Origin: Sarcocystis neurona
Lineage: Eukaryota; Apicomplexa; Conoidasida; Eucoccidiorida; Sarcocystidae
Assembly (NCBI GenBank): GCA_000727475.1
Contig: KL647312.1
Location: 124,001-188,000, forward strand
Direction of reading: 5' to 3'
Length of the DNA: 64,000 bases
Position numbers and translations under genes: made by a program. The notes under the pieces are model-generated. The model had not been told where the DNA came from. It saw only the letters and a program-made list of their open reading frames with translations, and searched no databases. Positions 36,501-48,300 of this stretch are shown here, in pieces (the stretch's first letter is position 1; the number at the start of each line of letters is the position of its first letter).

Positions 36501-39500
36501 CTGGTGCTGTACGAGCTGCCGCTGTCGCAAGTGTAGGACTCGGGAGCTGTCGCTGCTGCTGCGGCTTGTGCTGCTCCTGCTCCTGCTGCTGCAGGGGAGC
36601 GAGCCGTCGAAATCAAAGAGGAGGAGGCAGAGGAAGAGGAGGAGGAAGACGTGGAGAAAGAGAAAGAGGCAGCCGAGTTGTCGATGGCGTTTCTCCTGCC
36701 TCGTGCAGCTGCCGCTGCTTCTGCCGCTGCCGCGTGTAATCCGGCTTCAGCAGAGGCTCGACGCGCGGCGACAGAGATCACAGCAGCAGTGGCACCACCC
36801 GCGGCAACAGCAGAAGAGAAAGACGAAGACGGAGTTGAAGTTTTTGCAACGATAGAACGGTTAAACAAAGGACTTTGCAGCAGCTGAGACTGATTTCTTC
36901 CTGCTGCAGGACCCGCAGCGGCAGCAAGCAACGGGCAGTCCATCAGCACTCGTATCCGCAGACATCCGTCGGGCCACAGCAATGCCTTCACCTTCTTCCG
37001 AGTGCTGACTGAAAAACAAGCAGGAAAATCAGGGAAGAAAGCAAAGGGCGGACCCGCGCGTAGGGAGAAGAGAAGGGAGAAAAAGGGATACAGAAGGAGC
37101 AGAGAAAAAGAAGAGAACGCGGAAAACGAAGGAGCAGAGAAGGAGGAAGTAGGAGACGAAGGTCAGTTCCACAGGGGGAGAGGGGAAAAGTTGTAGCAGT
37201 AAAGAGAGTAAGACCTCGCGAAAAGGAAGAAGAAGAAACAGCGGCGTGAAGTAGCGACGAATTTACTATCAGCAGACGATGGAGACTCAGCAGGAGAACG
37301 AGCAGCAGAAGCAGAGAAGTAAGAGAAGCACAGGCAGAGCCAACGGAAGCAGAAGCAGGAGCAGCAGGAGAGGCAGCAGCAGCGGCAGAAGTCGCAGAAG
37401 CAGCAGCAGCGGAAGCATCGACAGCAGCTATACGAGAGAGGCGACACGCGGACGACGACTCTGCTGTTTGCTTTTCTCGCCGTGGTCTGCTGCTTCCTGT
37501 TTGACGTTGCCGCTCGCAGCAGAAGGAGAAGCAGCACCCGCTGCAGAAGCACCAGCAGTAGCAGCAGGCGGGGTAGTGGCTGCAACAGCGGTGCCAGCAG
37601 CGACGCCGCACGCAGAGGCTTCTTAGGCGTCTACAGATATATTCAAGCGTGTGACACGAATTCTTCAATTCTCCGCGTGATGGGAAGGCCCAGACTGAGC
37701 AGAACGTAAGCGTGAAAGAAGTATGAAGACAACAGTCTCTTGTCAGTTCTCTACCGGCTCTCATCACTGGGGCATATCTGGTGTGGTTTCTTGTCCATCT
37801 GCTGCAGAAGCATATATGCGTCTCTGCTGGTTAGGTGGGAGAGAGAGGCAGGCAGAAGTGCGACGTCTGTATTCTACAGGTTAATCTGCCTGCGTTGCTG
37901 CGCTCTCTGTGGAGCTGCGTTGCGGTCAACTTGCCGGCTAATTTTCGAAGAAACGCAGCAGGCCTGTGTCTCTCTTCGTGCACACACATATGGCGCAGGG
38001 AGGTTCACTTCCTTTTCTGCTGCTCCTTCGCTCTTACATACTTCCAGATGTCTACGCACACGTGCGACAAAACATGCGTCTCTCTACTGCGGCAACGGCT
38101 GCTGAACGAAGAAGAGGGAAAAGAGAAAGAAGAAGGCAGAAGGAGCCGCACATGTATCTCAAAAAAAGAGAAGAAACAAGGGTTCCGTTCGAAAGATCAA
38201 CGCAGATATGTACGTAAGCAAATACCTGAACTTGCGCTCTCGGAAGAATATATATATATATATATATATATGCGCAGCCCGGCTAGCGTAGCTGAGTAAG
38301 ACGCAGTTGAATTCAACCGAATGTAGACGCATCCCCCACGGCACCCAGGCGAGCACTCCTCCTGTATCTCTCCTTTTCTCTCCTTTTGCTTCATCACCCA
38401 GACACATTCACAGCCACTTGTGTCTCTCTTTCTGTCTATACATATGACCCAAGGAAATTCACGTTTACCTGCGTCTACCTCTGTAAACGTGTATCACGCA
38501 AATACACTTACAATTACGTCTATCTGTGTGTCTGTCTAGCTCTCCCTCTCTCTTAATATAGACACATATATATAGAATGCAAGTACATTCGAAACTACCT
38601 GTGTCTGTGTGTGTGTGTGTCCCTCTCTCCAATATATATGTATTTCAAGGTACCTTCACAACTATCTGTAGTTAATCTGAGTAGATATGGCCACAAATAA
38701 ACAGGCGCAAATAGCTACGACGTACATCTAGGGAGTCAGCAGCTTCATGCGTATATACGCGTCCACAAATATTTCTTCGTGGTGAGGGGAATAGTGTTTC
38801 TCTGTCCCTTTTCTGCGCCGACGCATGCACTGATGCCTACTACCTGTCTACTTCCCACCTCCGCCTCTCTGTCCCTCTTTCTCTCTCTGTATGCATATGA
38901 ATCTCCCACAAGCAGCCAAAAGACACCTACGCTTGCGGACAGCAAAAGTATATATATATGTGTGTTCATATAGATATATATATATATAGGTTAACAGAGA
39001 ACAGCTCCAGCCTACGTACATATATATACGTATATCTATTTGTATACGTACGCAGACGTATTTACCACCACTCAGAAGTGGGGCACACATATGATGCGCT
39101 ACATAACTTATTCGCGTAGATGAACATATAAATATGTATGTGCACACAGTATGCAAGTATCTAGACATATGTATATATATACATAAATGAATTTATATAT
39201 GTGTGCACACAGTACTCACGTCTACATATATATATATGTACATCTGTGTATATGTTTGCACAGAGTATCAATTCCCTTGCTGTTTGTTTCGCCCTCTATG
39301 TGCGGCTCTGGTATTGTTTCTCCATGTGTGTATATACGGAGAAGACAGAGACAACAGACCGTCTTCAGTTGGCCACCAGGCAGCGATAAATCTTCAGTAC
39401 AAGTCGCACCTGCACAGATGAAGATTCGTAGATATTCTGAAAGTCCATGCAACTTTGAAGCAGGTATGTATCGCTTTTCCTCAAGGAAACTAATGCAGTA

Positions 39501-42500
39501 AAGAAAAGTGGGAGAAAATACTATTACCTTCACAGAGATGCGTAGGCCCATACCCTACACCCGGTTCATTTTTCGCGTAGAGGTCGCTATCTTCGTATTG
39601 AATAATATTGTTTCTCTTGACGGAAAAGCGCGTGTTTCCTCCACCAGCCGCAGCAGCAGCATCTGCGTCTACGACAGACCAGCGGCGCACACGGCGATCA
39701 CCGCGCAGCACACGCAAGCAGCAACACCAGCCACACATCACAGCACATCAGCCACGCAAGGAGCAGCAGCAGCAACAAAAGAGAGAAAGAAGCAGCGGCT
39801 GTACCAGCAGAAGCGGCGGCTGCAGCAGGACTGCGTCGGCAGCGGCAACAGGGCTGGCATCGCTGGGAGACGCAGCGGCTGCAGGAGAGAACTAACAGCA
39901 GCCACACAAACAAAAGAACAACACCCACACACGCGCAGAGGCAGCAGAACCAGCGGCTGCAAGGCAGTGGCAGCTTGAGCAAAATTTTGTTCTCTTTGCA
40001 CACTTCTAAGGAATGCCCCACCAACGCGAGTAACAGCAGCTGAAAGGCGCGGGAATGCCTTCGGCGTCAGCAGCAACGTCTTGGCGTCAACTTCAATAGC
40101 AGGAAGTGCGCAGCAATGGGAGGGACCGTGTTATGTGAAGAGGCAGCCGGTGCAGCAGACGCCGTGGAAAATCAACAGCTGCGCTTCCACAGCAGCAGCA
40201 GCACAGTAGCAGAACGAAGAAGAAGAGAAAGGGGCAGCAGCAGAGCGAAGAAGAAGAAGAGAGAAGGGCACCAGCAGCGGAAAAAAGGGAAGAAGAACGG
40301 GAAAAGCAAGGGAGAGAATGGCCGCTGTGGAGCACGAGGAGGAGGGGAAGAAGAAGAGAAGGAAGAAAGGACAGGAAACGTAAAGGCAAAGCAGCACCCG
40401 AACAACGAAGGCGCCCATATTGGTGCGCGAACACTGCAACAGCGTGCCGCCGTGTTCCACGCAGCGAGAGCAGCATTACGGCCGCAGGAGGCAGTAGCAT
40501 GAGCGATGACTGAACAGGGCAGGAGTCGTCTGCTCTGCAGCAGCGGCAGCAGCGGTTGTAGAGGCTAAAGCAGCAGCAGCAGCGGTTGCGTGAGGTACAG
40601 CAGCAGCAGCAGAGGTGGTTTGGCCTGCAGGTCCAGTGGCCCGGCTAGTTGTGGGGCAGCAGCAGCAGCACTTCCCGCAGCCGAAAACTCCTCTTCTTTT
40701 TTCCATACAAAAGGTAGCAGCAGCAGCAACTGCGTCGTATTACGAGCAGCACACCGTCGCTTCACTGAAGTTGCAGCAGGAGGGGCAGAACTGCAAAGGC
40801 AGACAAGGATACAAAAGAGCCGCGCAGGAAAGTGCGGCTTCTCGTCAGTTACTCAGAAGCAGCAGCAGAAACCCACCGGTGTTTGCCGCAGCAGCAGCGG
40901 CAGGGGACAGGGCAGCAGGGTGTCTCTTGAGAATTTGCAACTTGTAGTGAACGACCAGATCTTCTTTTAACTGGCAATCCACCATCAGATATAGTTCTAA
41001 GGCTCCGGCATTTTTTGCATCGCCGTAGGGATATAAACGCAAAAACCAAATGCCGACTTTTTCGTCTCCGAAGACGGGACTGTCGATGTACTGGTCTTCC
41101 TCTGGTGGCCGCAGAACTTCAAAGTAGGCAGCAACAGCAGGCAGCAGCATTGCAGGAGCAGTGGGATGCAAAGGGGCACCGAAGAAGAGACGGATGGAAC
41201 ACAGCAGCGGAGAAAAAAGGACACAAAGGAAGAAGAGGAAGAGAAAGGAGCAGCAACAGCGGAAAAAAGGAGGGAGAACGGGAAAAGGAAGGGAGAGAGC
41301 GGCAGCAGTAGAGCAGGAGAAGCAGGAGAAGAGAAAGGACAGGAGAAGTAAAGGCAGCAGCACGAGGGGAAGCCGAAGAGGCAAGACGTTCTTCAACCAG
41401 ACGCAGAAGGAGGAGAAAAAAGGGGAAGATACAGTAGTACCGGAAGAACACATTCACAACGCGGAAACGAGCAGCAGCAGTACGACGTCTGAAGGGCAGC
41501 AGCAGCCCAGTAAACGGGGCTGAGACAGCAGGAGAGCACCAGCACTTGCAGCAGCACAAGCTTTGAAGCCCAGCTGCGGGAGATCAGCACCGCGATAAGA
41601 AAGACACGCAACAGCAGGGCCCGCAGCAGGTTACAAGAGCAGCAAAGAAACAACAGAACAGGCGCGACCAGCAGTCGCAGAAAGGCAGCCGTCGTAAAGG
41701 AACAGCAACAGCAGCCGCAGGACAGACAACAGCAGCAGCGCAGTGTGTGTGTGTGTGTGTGTGTGTGAAATCCTTGTGAGCAGTGCTGAAGTTTTCTTTC
41801 TTCTTCCTTGAAAAAAGGGCGAGGCTACATCATCGGTCTGCATGAAAAAGCAAAGAAAGACGAGACCTCTGTACACCAAGGTAATATTCGTAAGTGGGCG
41901 GGGCGGACCTTACTTAATATACACATATATATATATATATATATATATTTTAGTGTCTGCACATGTACTCTGCTATATATATGTATATATATACACACTT
42001 GTGTGGACTATTTTCCCCACATATCGTATAAAAATATTTATGTATAAGAGTACCAACTAACCTGTGTGGACATGCAGCAGATTCGGAGAGACAAATATAT
42101 ATACACGTATAACCATCTATATTTATACGGACAGAATGGCCTGTGTGTGCGCGTCAGATGTGTGGACAGGAAACAGACGGCCCCCCGAGGAAATATAGAA
42201 GAGAGGGACAGCAGGACAAGAACGTAGGTGCGCGTAAGGAAAGACAGACAGAGGGAAGGCCAGACCGAAGTTGGGGAAGACTACCTCCTCTGCGCAGAGG
42301 CAGAAATACGACACGGGCGAAGTGCACACATATCTACAGAGGCAGAGTGATACTGCTACAAGCGAACAAAAATATACAGAGGTATGTAGAGCCCGAGAGA
42401 AAGAGAGAGAGAGAAGAAAAAAAAAAACCTTTACACACATATAAGACAGTTTCGTCAATCCGCAGGTGAGTCTACGTTTGAATCGGAAGGGCTTGTCTGT

Positions 42501-43861
42501 AGGAAGGTCATATATACATATATCTATGCATCCATGAAAAGTCAGAGGTAAACGAGTACCCACACACACATACACACATGCGTGCATACGTCCATATACG
42601 CGTACGTACATGCATACATACATACGTATATACGTACATACGTACCTGCACACACACATATATATACATACGCACACATGTAAGTACATATACGCATACA
42701 TGTATGCAGACACGCGTGCATATATACACACGTGGGCACATACACACATACGTACAAACATACATACATACATGTGAACGAACATACATACACACGTACA
42801 TACGTACACATACATACATACGTACATACGTACATATAAGCATATACATATATGCATACATGTATACAAACATACATACGTCCGTACGTACATACTACGT
42901 ACATACGTACACCCATGCAGACATATATACATATGCACATACATAAGTGCGTATATGCATACGTCTATACATACGTGCGTCCATATATGCGCACGTGAAC
43001 ACATACACACGTAGATAAGTACGTACATACGTACACACACACATACATATACACGTACATGCATACATATATACATACGTGGGGAGACACACATACGCGG
43101 ATACATTCGTACAGACACATATAGATACATATGGACGAGCGCCTGTGTGGGGAAAAGTGACTCTGGTTATATGGCTACTTTACGCAGCTGCAGATGCGCA
43201 AGAAATCTTGAAAGTTTTTTTGTTGATCACGTCACTCAGCAGCTCCCCTTCTTTCGCTGTAGACTCTCCCTAGATCTATACGGGGGAAGTATAGACGTTG
43301 CCAGCAAGAGACGGGGCAAAGCAAGAAATCGAGGTAGATAAACGTACACCTAAGAAAGCAGCACCATCACATAGGTACGTATATCGATCGAAATATATGC
43401 AGACATATATATGCATGTATGTATAGCCGGTAGTCTATCTGTGGACGCGAAGGGAGAGAAAAGACGGAGAGAGAAAGACGAGAGCGTCGCCTATCATCTT
43501 TCTTGACAGCAGGGAAGACCACCTTTTTCGGGGAAATGTTCGTTGTGGGGAACTCGATTTCCGTCTCCATAGCAGATGACGGAACCAAAAAAATTGCGCC
43601 ACGTTCCTCATGCACACGGATACAGAGAAGAAGTGAGACGCAGAAAGATCCAGAGGAGAGACAGAGAGGAGAAGAAGGGACGAGGACGGGGAGACAAAGA
43701 GGCAAAGAGCGATCTACCCAGAAAAAGAAGAGAACTCTTTGATACAGCTCTTCGAATATTAGACTATCATACATACGAATAGCTACTGCCTTAAAGCTGC
43801 GGTCACGTATATGCCGGGGACATCGATGAGTCTTCTCTCCGTACTTTCCTCGTTGGCGCAC
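28665..43861 (-). CDS. MATH-BTB (SPOP/BPM-like) protein, ten or more exons over 15 kb; 5' end unresolved
   Basis: Exons read on the minus strand, high to low: 43861-43718, 43606-43523, 43269-43184, 41116-40877, 40090-~39929, ~39668-39528, 37008-36296, 33867-~33588, 30441-30326, 29324-29213, 28729-28665 (TAA 28665-28667). Phases agree at every junction except between 43184 and 41116, where a short exon must be missing. The MATH domain is seen as NKKTFKISCAS, then YIDSPVFGDEKVGIWFLRLYPYG (the W...RLYPYG signature), then LELYLMVD...VVHYKLQILKR, and closing LLWPDGCLRIRVLMD. A Ser/Tyr/Ala-rich linker follows. BTB is seen as DDCDILFEGETYRANRLLLVSRSK joined to VFAAMLKGYFQEG, then GALENLLQFIHTDEY, then VKNLLELLIAADLYDVQ joined to SAYDRCVEEVISQL. 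A BACK-like tail ends SYPRMNFFLIFEDALASRE. By analogy with SPOP/BPM proteins it may present substrates to a cullin-3 ubiquitin ligase; that role is inferred from architecture only. Domain identity is strong; several exon edges (~) are provisional. Confidence 0.7.
31440..33570. repeat. Two-kilobase block of TATA/CATA microsatellites in the BTB intron
   Basis: Nearly continuous TATATA, CATATA and TACACA tracts with short unique islands fill most of the 3.1 kb intron between the exons at 33588 and 30441. The open frames here (Tyr/Ile/Cys-rich on both strands) are artefacts of the repeats. Confidence 0.85.
33588..33867 (-). other. Exon: middle of BTB with Gln-rich insertion
   Basis: The acceptor AAATTTGCAG leads in phase 0 directly into VFAAMLKGYFQEG, continuing the BTB fold without a gap. 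A Gln/Glu/Arg-rich insertion (about 45 residues) precedes RRRIVLQLSDASGV and GALENLLQFIHTDEY. The donor is provisional (AGTC|GTACGC), chosen because it gives phase 1 to match the next acceptor. Confidence 0.7.
36296..37008 (-). other. Exon: end of MATH, Ser/Ala linker, first half of BTB
   Basis: Largest exon of the MATH-BTB gene (713 nt, enters in phase 1, leaves in phase 0). The acceptor is CTTGTTTTTCAG and the donor AAG|GTACGA. It opens with STRKKVKALLWPDGCLRIRVLMD, the last MATH strand. It continues through Ala- and Ser-rich low complexity and a Ser/Tyr repeat (SSYSTSSSYTNSSSYSYGS), and ends with the conserved BTB start CDILFEGETYRANRLLLVSRSK. Confidence 0.75.
40190..41370. repeat. Duplicated purine-rich (+) intron-end segment, two copies
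   Basis: About 200 bases at 40190-40390 and about 200 at 41165-41365 share the same order of GAAGAAGAGAAAGG, CAGCGGAAAAAAGG, GGAGAACGGGAAAAG-AAGGGAGAGA and AAAGGACAGGA elements. On the minus strand these are the pyrimidine-rich 3' ends of two successive introns, each finishing in TTGAAG|TT. Confidence 0.65.
40877..41116 (-). other. Exon: core of the MATH domain
   Basis: The acceptor ACTTTGAAG|TT is preceded by roughly 200 bases without any AG, a strong AG-exclusion zone. The exon encodes LRPPEEDQYIDSPVFG, then IWFLRLYPYGDAKNAG, then LELYLMVDCQLKEDLVVHYKLQ, and ends ACCG|GTGGGT in an Ala run. The order of motifs matches TRAF/MATH strands. Confidence 0.75.
42549..43135. repeat. TACA/TACG tetranucleotide array
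   Basis: About 590 bases of (ACATACAT/ACGTACAT)n with GCATATA and CACACA interruptions. It creates a spurious 335-codon minus-strand frame rich in Tyr, Met, Cys and Val. It lies in the intron between MATH-BTB exons at 43184 and 41116. Confidence 0.9.
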
Positions 43862-44162
43862 CTCAAGAGAGAGAGCGAGGGAGACACACGCAGAGGTACA
43901 CGGATACAAAAGTCCACACCAAGTCAAAAAGTACCCCAGCAGTGTAGAGCTGAATAAGCGACCAGTCTATTTCCTTCCATATATGTGTGTGTGAGCTTGT
44001 GATCTTACATATGTATATACTGATAGGCAGATAGACGAGCATATACACAGACACAGACACATGGAAGGGGAGGCCGGCAGACGAGAGGGGACGACTCAAC
44101 AGAAACAGAGAGAGAGAAGAGAACAGAGAGCAGAGAAGTGTCTGCGTTATCTGGCAGTGGCC

Positions 44163-45383
44163 TCAGGACTTTGCCGTGTGCAAGAGAATGTTTTTACATT
44201 TTTTCTTGGCGAGGAGCCAAATATCGAGAAACTGAGTCAGCTTCCAGTGAGCACACACACGGCGCTTGTTGACAAAACTTGAGAGGTCAAAATGGCGGTA
44301 GGCAGGAGAGAGCAGATGGCTGCGATGTGGGGCTTTGAAGTACGTCTCTCCTCTTTTTTCTTCCTCCTGCTCTCCCTCTCCCACTCTTCCACTTCTATTG
44401 CTGTTGCTGTTACGACTGCTGCTGTGTGTGGTCCCGGTGTCGTTGACGGCGCTGTTGCCGTTGCTGCTCGTGTTGTTCCCCCTGCAGCTCGTGCTGCTGC
44501 TGCCGCTGGCGACGCGATTGCCTCCGTCTGGACTGCTCCCGTTGACGACGCCTCGGCTGCTGGAGCTGTTGTTGTTACTCGCGCTGCTGCCACTGCCTGT
44601 ACTTCGACTGCTTCTGTTATTTCTGCTGCCTCGGCTGTTGGTTCCGCTGCTCGTCCCAGCCGAAGCACGCACGCTGCCCTCAACAGACTGCTGCTGCGGC
44701 TGCCGAGGCACTCCTCTTCCTTCTCTGCTGCTGCTGCAGCCTCTTCTTCCTCCTCCTCCTCCGTTTCCTCTTCCAGCCGCTCCAGCAGCAGTACTGCCTG
44801 CTGCTCCTGCTGCCGTCTCTCGCAAAGTTCCCCCAAAGGGGACTGGCAGGCAAGCAAAGTCCATACTGCAGTCAAAACAGCAACGAGGGTCCCTGCCACC
44901 GCTCCTGGCTCTTGCCGCGTTGCCTTTTCTACTGCTGCTGCCGTTCGTCTTCTTTTTTTTGATGCCGAGTTGTATCCTGCCAGCTGCCTCTTCTACCGCT
45001 GCTCCCACGTCTCCTCCTCTCCACCGCTTCTTCTTGCTGCTCCCGCCGAGTCTTCTTCGTGCTGCTCCTGCTTCTTCTTTCTCGCGCGGCGGGTCGCTGC
45101 AGGGCAGTTCTACGCGTATTCCTCTTCGTACACTCGCTGCCGCTCCCCCCGTAGCTGCTGCTTTTCCTGTGCCGCTGTCACTCCTTCATCTGTTGCGACT
45201 GCTCTCCTCCTGCTTTATTGCCTTATTCCAGCTGCTGCCGGGCTAATGCTGGTGCTTCGTCTTCTCTCCCAACCTGAAGCTTCCTGCTACACTTTTTCTG
45301 CGCTGTTACCCCCCCCAAAAAGACACATGATACGGTACATGCCACTATTCGTACTACTGCAACGTACGTGCAGAGGTGTTTAA
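44163..45383. other. CAG/CTG-rich block open in several frames on both strands; possible 5' exon of the MATH-BTB gene
   Basis: On the minus strand one frame (45008-44163) is Ser/Asn/Gly-rich and ends with HFDLSSFVNKRRVCAHWKLT. Another (44899-44237) is Ala/Glu-rich with ERRQQEQQAVLLLERLEEE. On the + strand an Ala/Ser-rich frame runs 44292-45383 and another 44335-45246. Because the repeats keep many frames open, none can be chosen by length. The minus Ala/Glu frame has the most natural composition and sits just upstream of the first MATH-BTB exon I can place (43861), so a 5' exon is plausible but unproven. Confidence 0.35.
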
Positions 45384-48300
45384 GTTGATCTATTATTACT
45401 TTCCCGGACTCTCGGGCCGCGAAAGGACGCACACGTGTACACATAAATGTAGGTATACATGGGAGCGTCTCACTATCTTTACTGCCCTTGTCCGAGATCT
45501 TTCTCCGCATATATATATATATATATACATACATACAAGACGTACGTGTGGCTAGGTAAACGCAGTCACATATCTTTAATAACACTAGTGCACACCTTCT
45601 TCCTATGTACCACAAACATATGCATAGAATCCTGTGTAAAGCACTTTGCGCCTCGCTGAGTTATAGCCTTTGTCCTTCATGGAGACGCAGATACAGACAC
45701 ACGTGTGTCTGCCCTATTTTCATATTTCACAATAGGCACCTTGTTGCTATCAATTCTCAATCCCCCACGGACACAGGTGGAACATCACATAGTTTTTTCT
45801 AAATACCTACGTTGACGTGTGTCCTAGAAACCGCTCTCGCAAGGAATGTTGCTGCTGCTGGGCTGCTTCTCCTTTTTAACACTCCGCGCCTCGGTCACGA
45901 CTGCTCCCCAGCCAGAGCTTACGCGTGAGTGTGGAAAGGTTGGTGGTTCTAGACAGATGAAGAGGCTATAACGAATATGTTTTATTTTGAAGTTTCTCCC
46001 CCTCAACACTGTCATCCCTACAAGACTTCTCTGCTTGACGCCGTATGCGTGTAGATACTAAAAAAAGTGTACACACGTATTAACATGGACTCGCGCACGC
46101 ATGTGTTGATAACGTGTATGTACTCATGGATCAGACGTCCATACTACATATATATATATACATACATATAAGGATATATATGTATATGCATATATATGTA
46201 CTGTCTTTACAGGTGTAGAGTTGGAATTATTTATTCATGAACGTACACACGTACACAGGCGTAGACATCAATGTAACCTTGTGGATACGCGTGTCTACGT
46301 GTAGAGGGATCAACACACATCTGCTTCTTCGTAGTAGGAAGACGTATATATGTCTGCACGTGTGCGCCTACGTACGTATACGTACATATATATATATATA
46401 TGTATAGATGGGCAGACATATACGTATATTCGGGTTCATCAAGGTGCAACAAAAGGAGTCCGATACAAACGTGAAAGGTCCTTCCAGTTGTAGGGTGTAT
46501 GTACACGCCGTACAGCACCGCCAGAAACAGGAAGACCACGCAGGATCAGCTGTTGAAGTCTGCTCTTTGGAGGAATACACAGAGAGGCATCATCGGCGTC
46601 CACACCGGAATAGACATTGATACGCGGGGAACTGGGCTTATAACTCTTCTCTTTTTCACCGCTTACCAACAGTATGTATAGACTACTATCTTCTTGGGGG
46701 ACACAGAAAGTTACGTCATTGAAGAGACCAAGGCACGCTCACGGGCTGCAGTAGTTTATTCTCTTGCAGTATATACACGTGTGCCCACCACGTGAGTGAC
46801 CCCGTCCATTTTGGCTTATTCAGCTTCTAGGCTGTCCCTTATCGCTGGTGTGTATCTATGGCTCTAGACGGAAATCTACGCAGGAGACAGCTATAGACTG
46901 TTCAAGCTAGTAAACACTAGTCTCTAATTATATGCATACAGTAGGGAGGACCAAGCAGTCCACTTAAGTTACTTGTGGAGTTCTTACTAGTTATTGTACT
47001 CCTCTGCTATTCTACACCTGCATATATATATGCAGATATATATATGTATATATATACATACTTGCGTGCTTAAGGGAGACACAGATAGGTATAGATGGAG
47101 ATGTATACGTGTACACACTTACATGCATCTGTGTACACGTATTCATGTCTATACATACGTATATAGATATGGGTGTATATAGAGAGAGACGAACACAGAG
47201 AGAGAAATTCTTTGTAAGGGAGAATCAGAAGTAAAAATGTGTCTTTCATAGATCCCTGACGCAGAAAGCGGAAAAGAAAGGGGAAAAGTGGGTGATGTGG
47301 GCACTTCTGTAAAGTCCACGTGCACGTGTCTGTCGCTTCTACCAACAGCGGAGTTTGCCAACGGCTGCGTAGGAAAGACAAACCTTCGTGCCTTCATTTA
47401 TGTCTTCGTACTGCGCAGGCTAAAAGGTACAGCATCTCTAGTAGTTTTGTTTTTCTCAAGAGGCTACTAGAATGACAGATACATTCCTGTGTATGGGTCC
47501 CATTGCACAAATCAGGCTGCGTCTTCTCCAACGCTTTGCTTTCCATGACGCGCTGCAGGTGCAAGGCTGACGCACGCAAATCTATGTACGAGGTGTGCAC
47601 GAATATACGTGTACAGGTATACATAGCAAACAAAGTTCTCGGATTAAATTCTTCAATCACAGAGGCACGTGTACGACTCCACAGAAAACACGTAGAACCA
47701 CATGGTGACGCACATGTTTGAAGAGGTCCATGTCTTTGAAGGAGTGCATATGATGGGTAGTCCACGTAGGCACGAACAGTGTACCACTGTAAATGGGAAG
47801 TGTCGAGCGTTTATTGCTGAGTTGCTGCCACTTAAGTATACGTGTGCATTTATATATATATATATGTATATTCTGAGATAAAAAAGGAAAGAGATACTTG
47901 TAAGCGCGTTTATGTCGTGACAAGAGAAGAATTCATGCGACCGCCAAAAGACAGAACCCGTGCAGCAAATTTCCTGGTTGATTGCTGGCGTCCCTTCTGT
48001 TGCGACGCACTCCCTGAAAAACAGTCCTTTTTAGGAGGAATAAGTACTCTGTATATGTGAGCAGCACGTGTCACAAGGCACACAGCTACCTAGGCTTCTC
48101 TGTGCATGTGGGTGTAGTTAGAGCTGACGGAGAACTCTGGGGAGACAAGAGCGTATTCTCGAATGCTTCCTCTCTGCCACGTTCATTCGTTCGTGTTGTC
48201 CGTTTTAGTCAATTGCAATCTTCCGCAGGGGGTTGAAAATGATCCTGAAAACACTTTCTTTGGTACAGTTCCCTTCACTGATCAGCCTTTCTAACATATG

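Noticed and set aside
40845..41453. 202-codon minus frame as a whole
   Set aside because: The N-terminal half (Leu/Phe/Ser-rich) is the pyrimidine tract before the acceptor at 41117; only 41116-40877 is coding.
42123..43130. 335-codon minus-strand frame
   Set aside because: It is the translation of a TACA/TACG microsatellite (Tyr/Met/Cys/Val repeats); only its ends have non-repetitive sequence.
42549..43135. Regular repeats resembling a CRISPR array
   Set aside because: Tetranucleotide microsatellite without spacers, in a eukaryotic context.
44292..45383. 363-codon forward Ala/Ser frame as a gene
   Set aside because: It is complementary to CAG repeats read on the minus strand, with no domain, no splice logic and competing frames; kept only as an ambiguous block.
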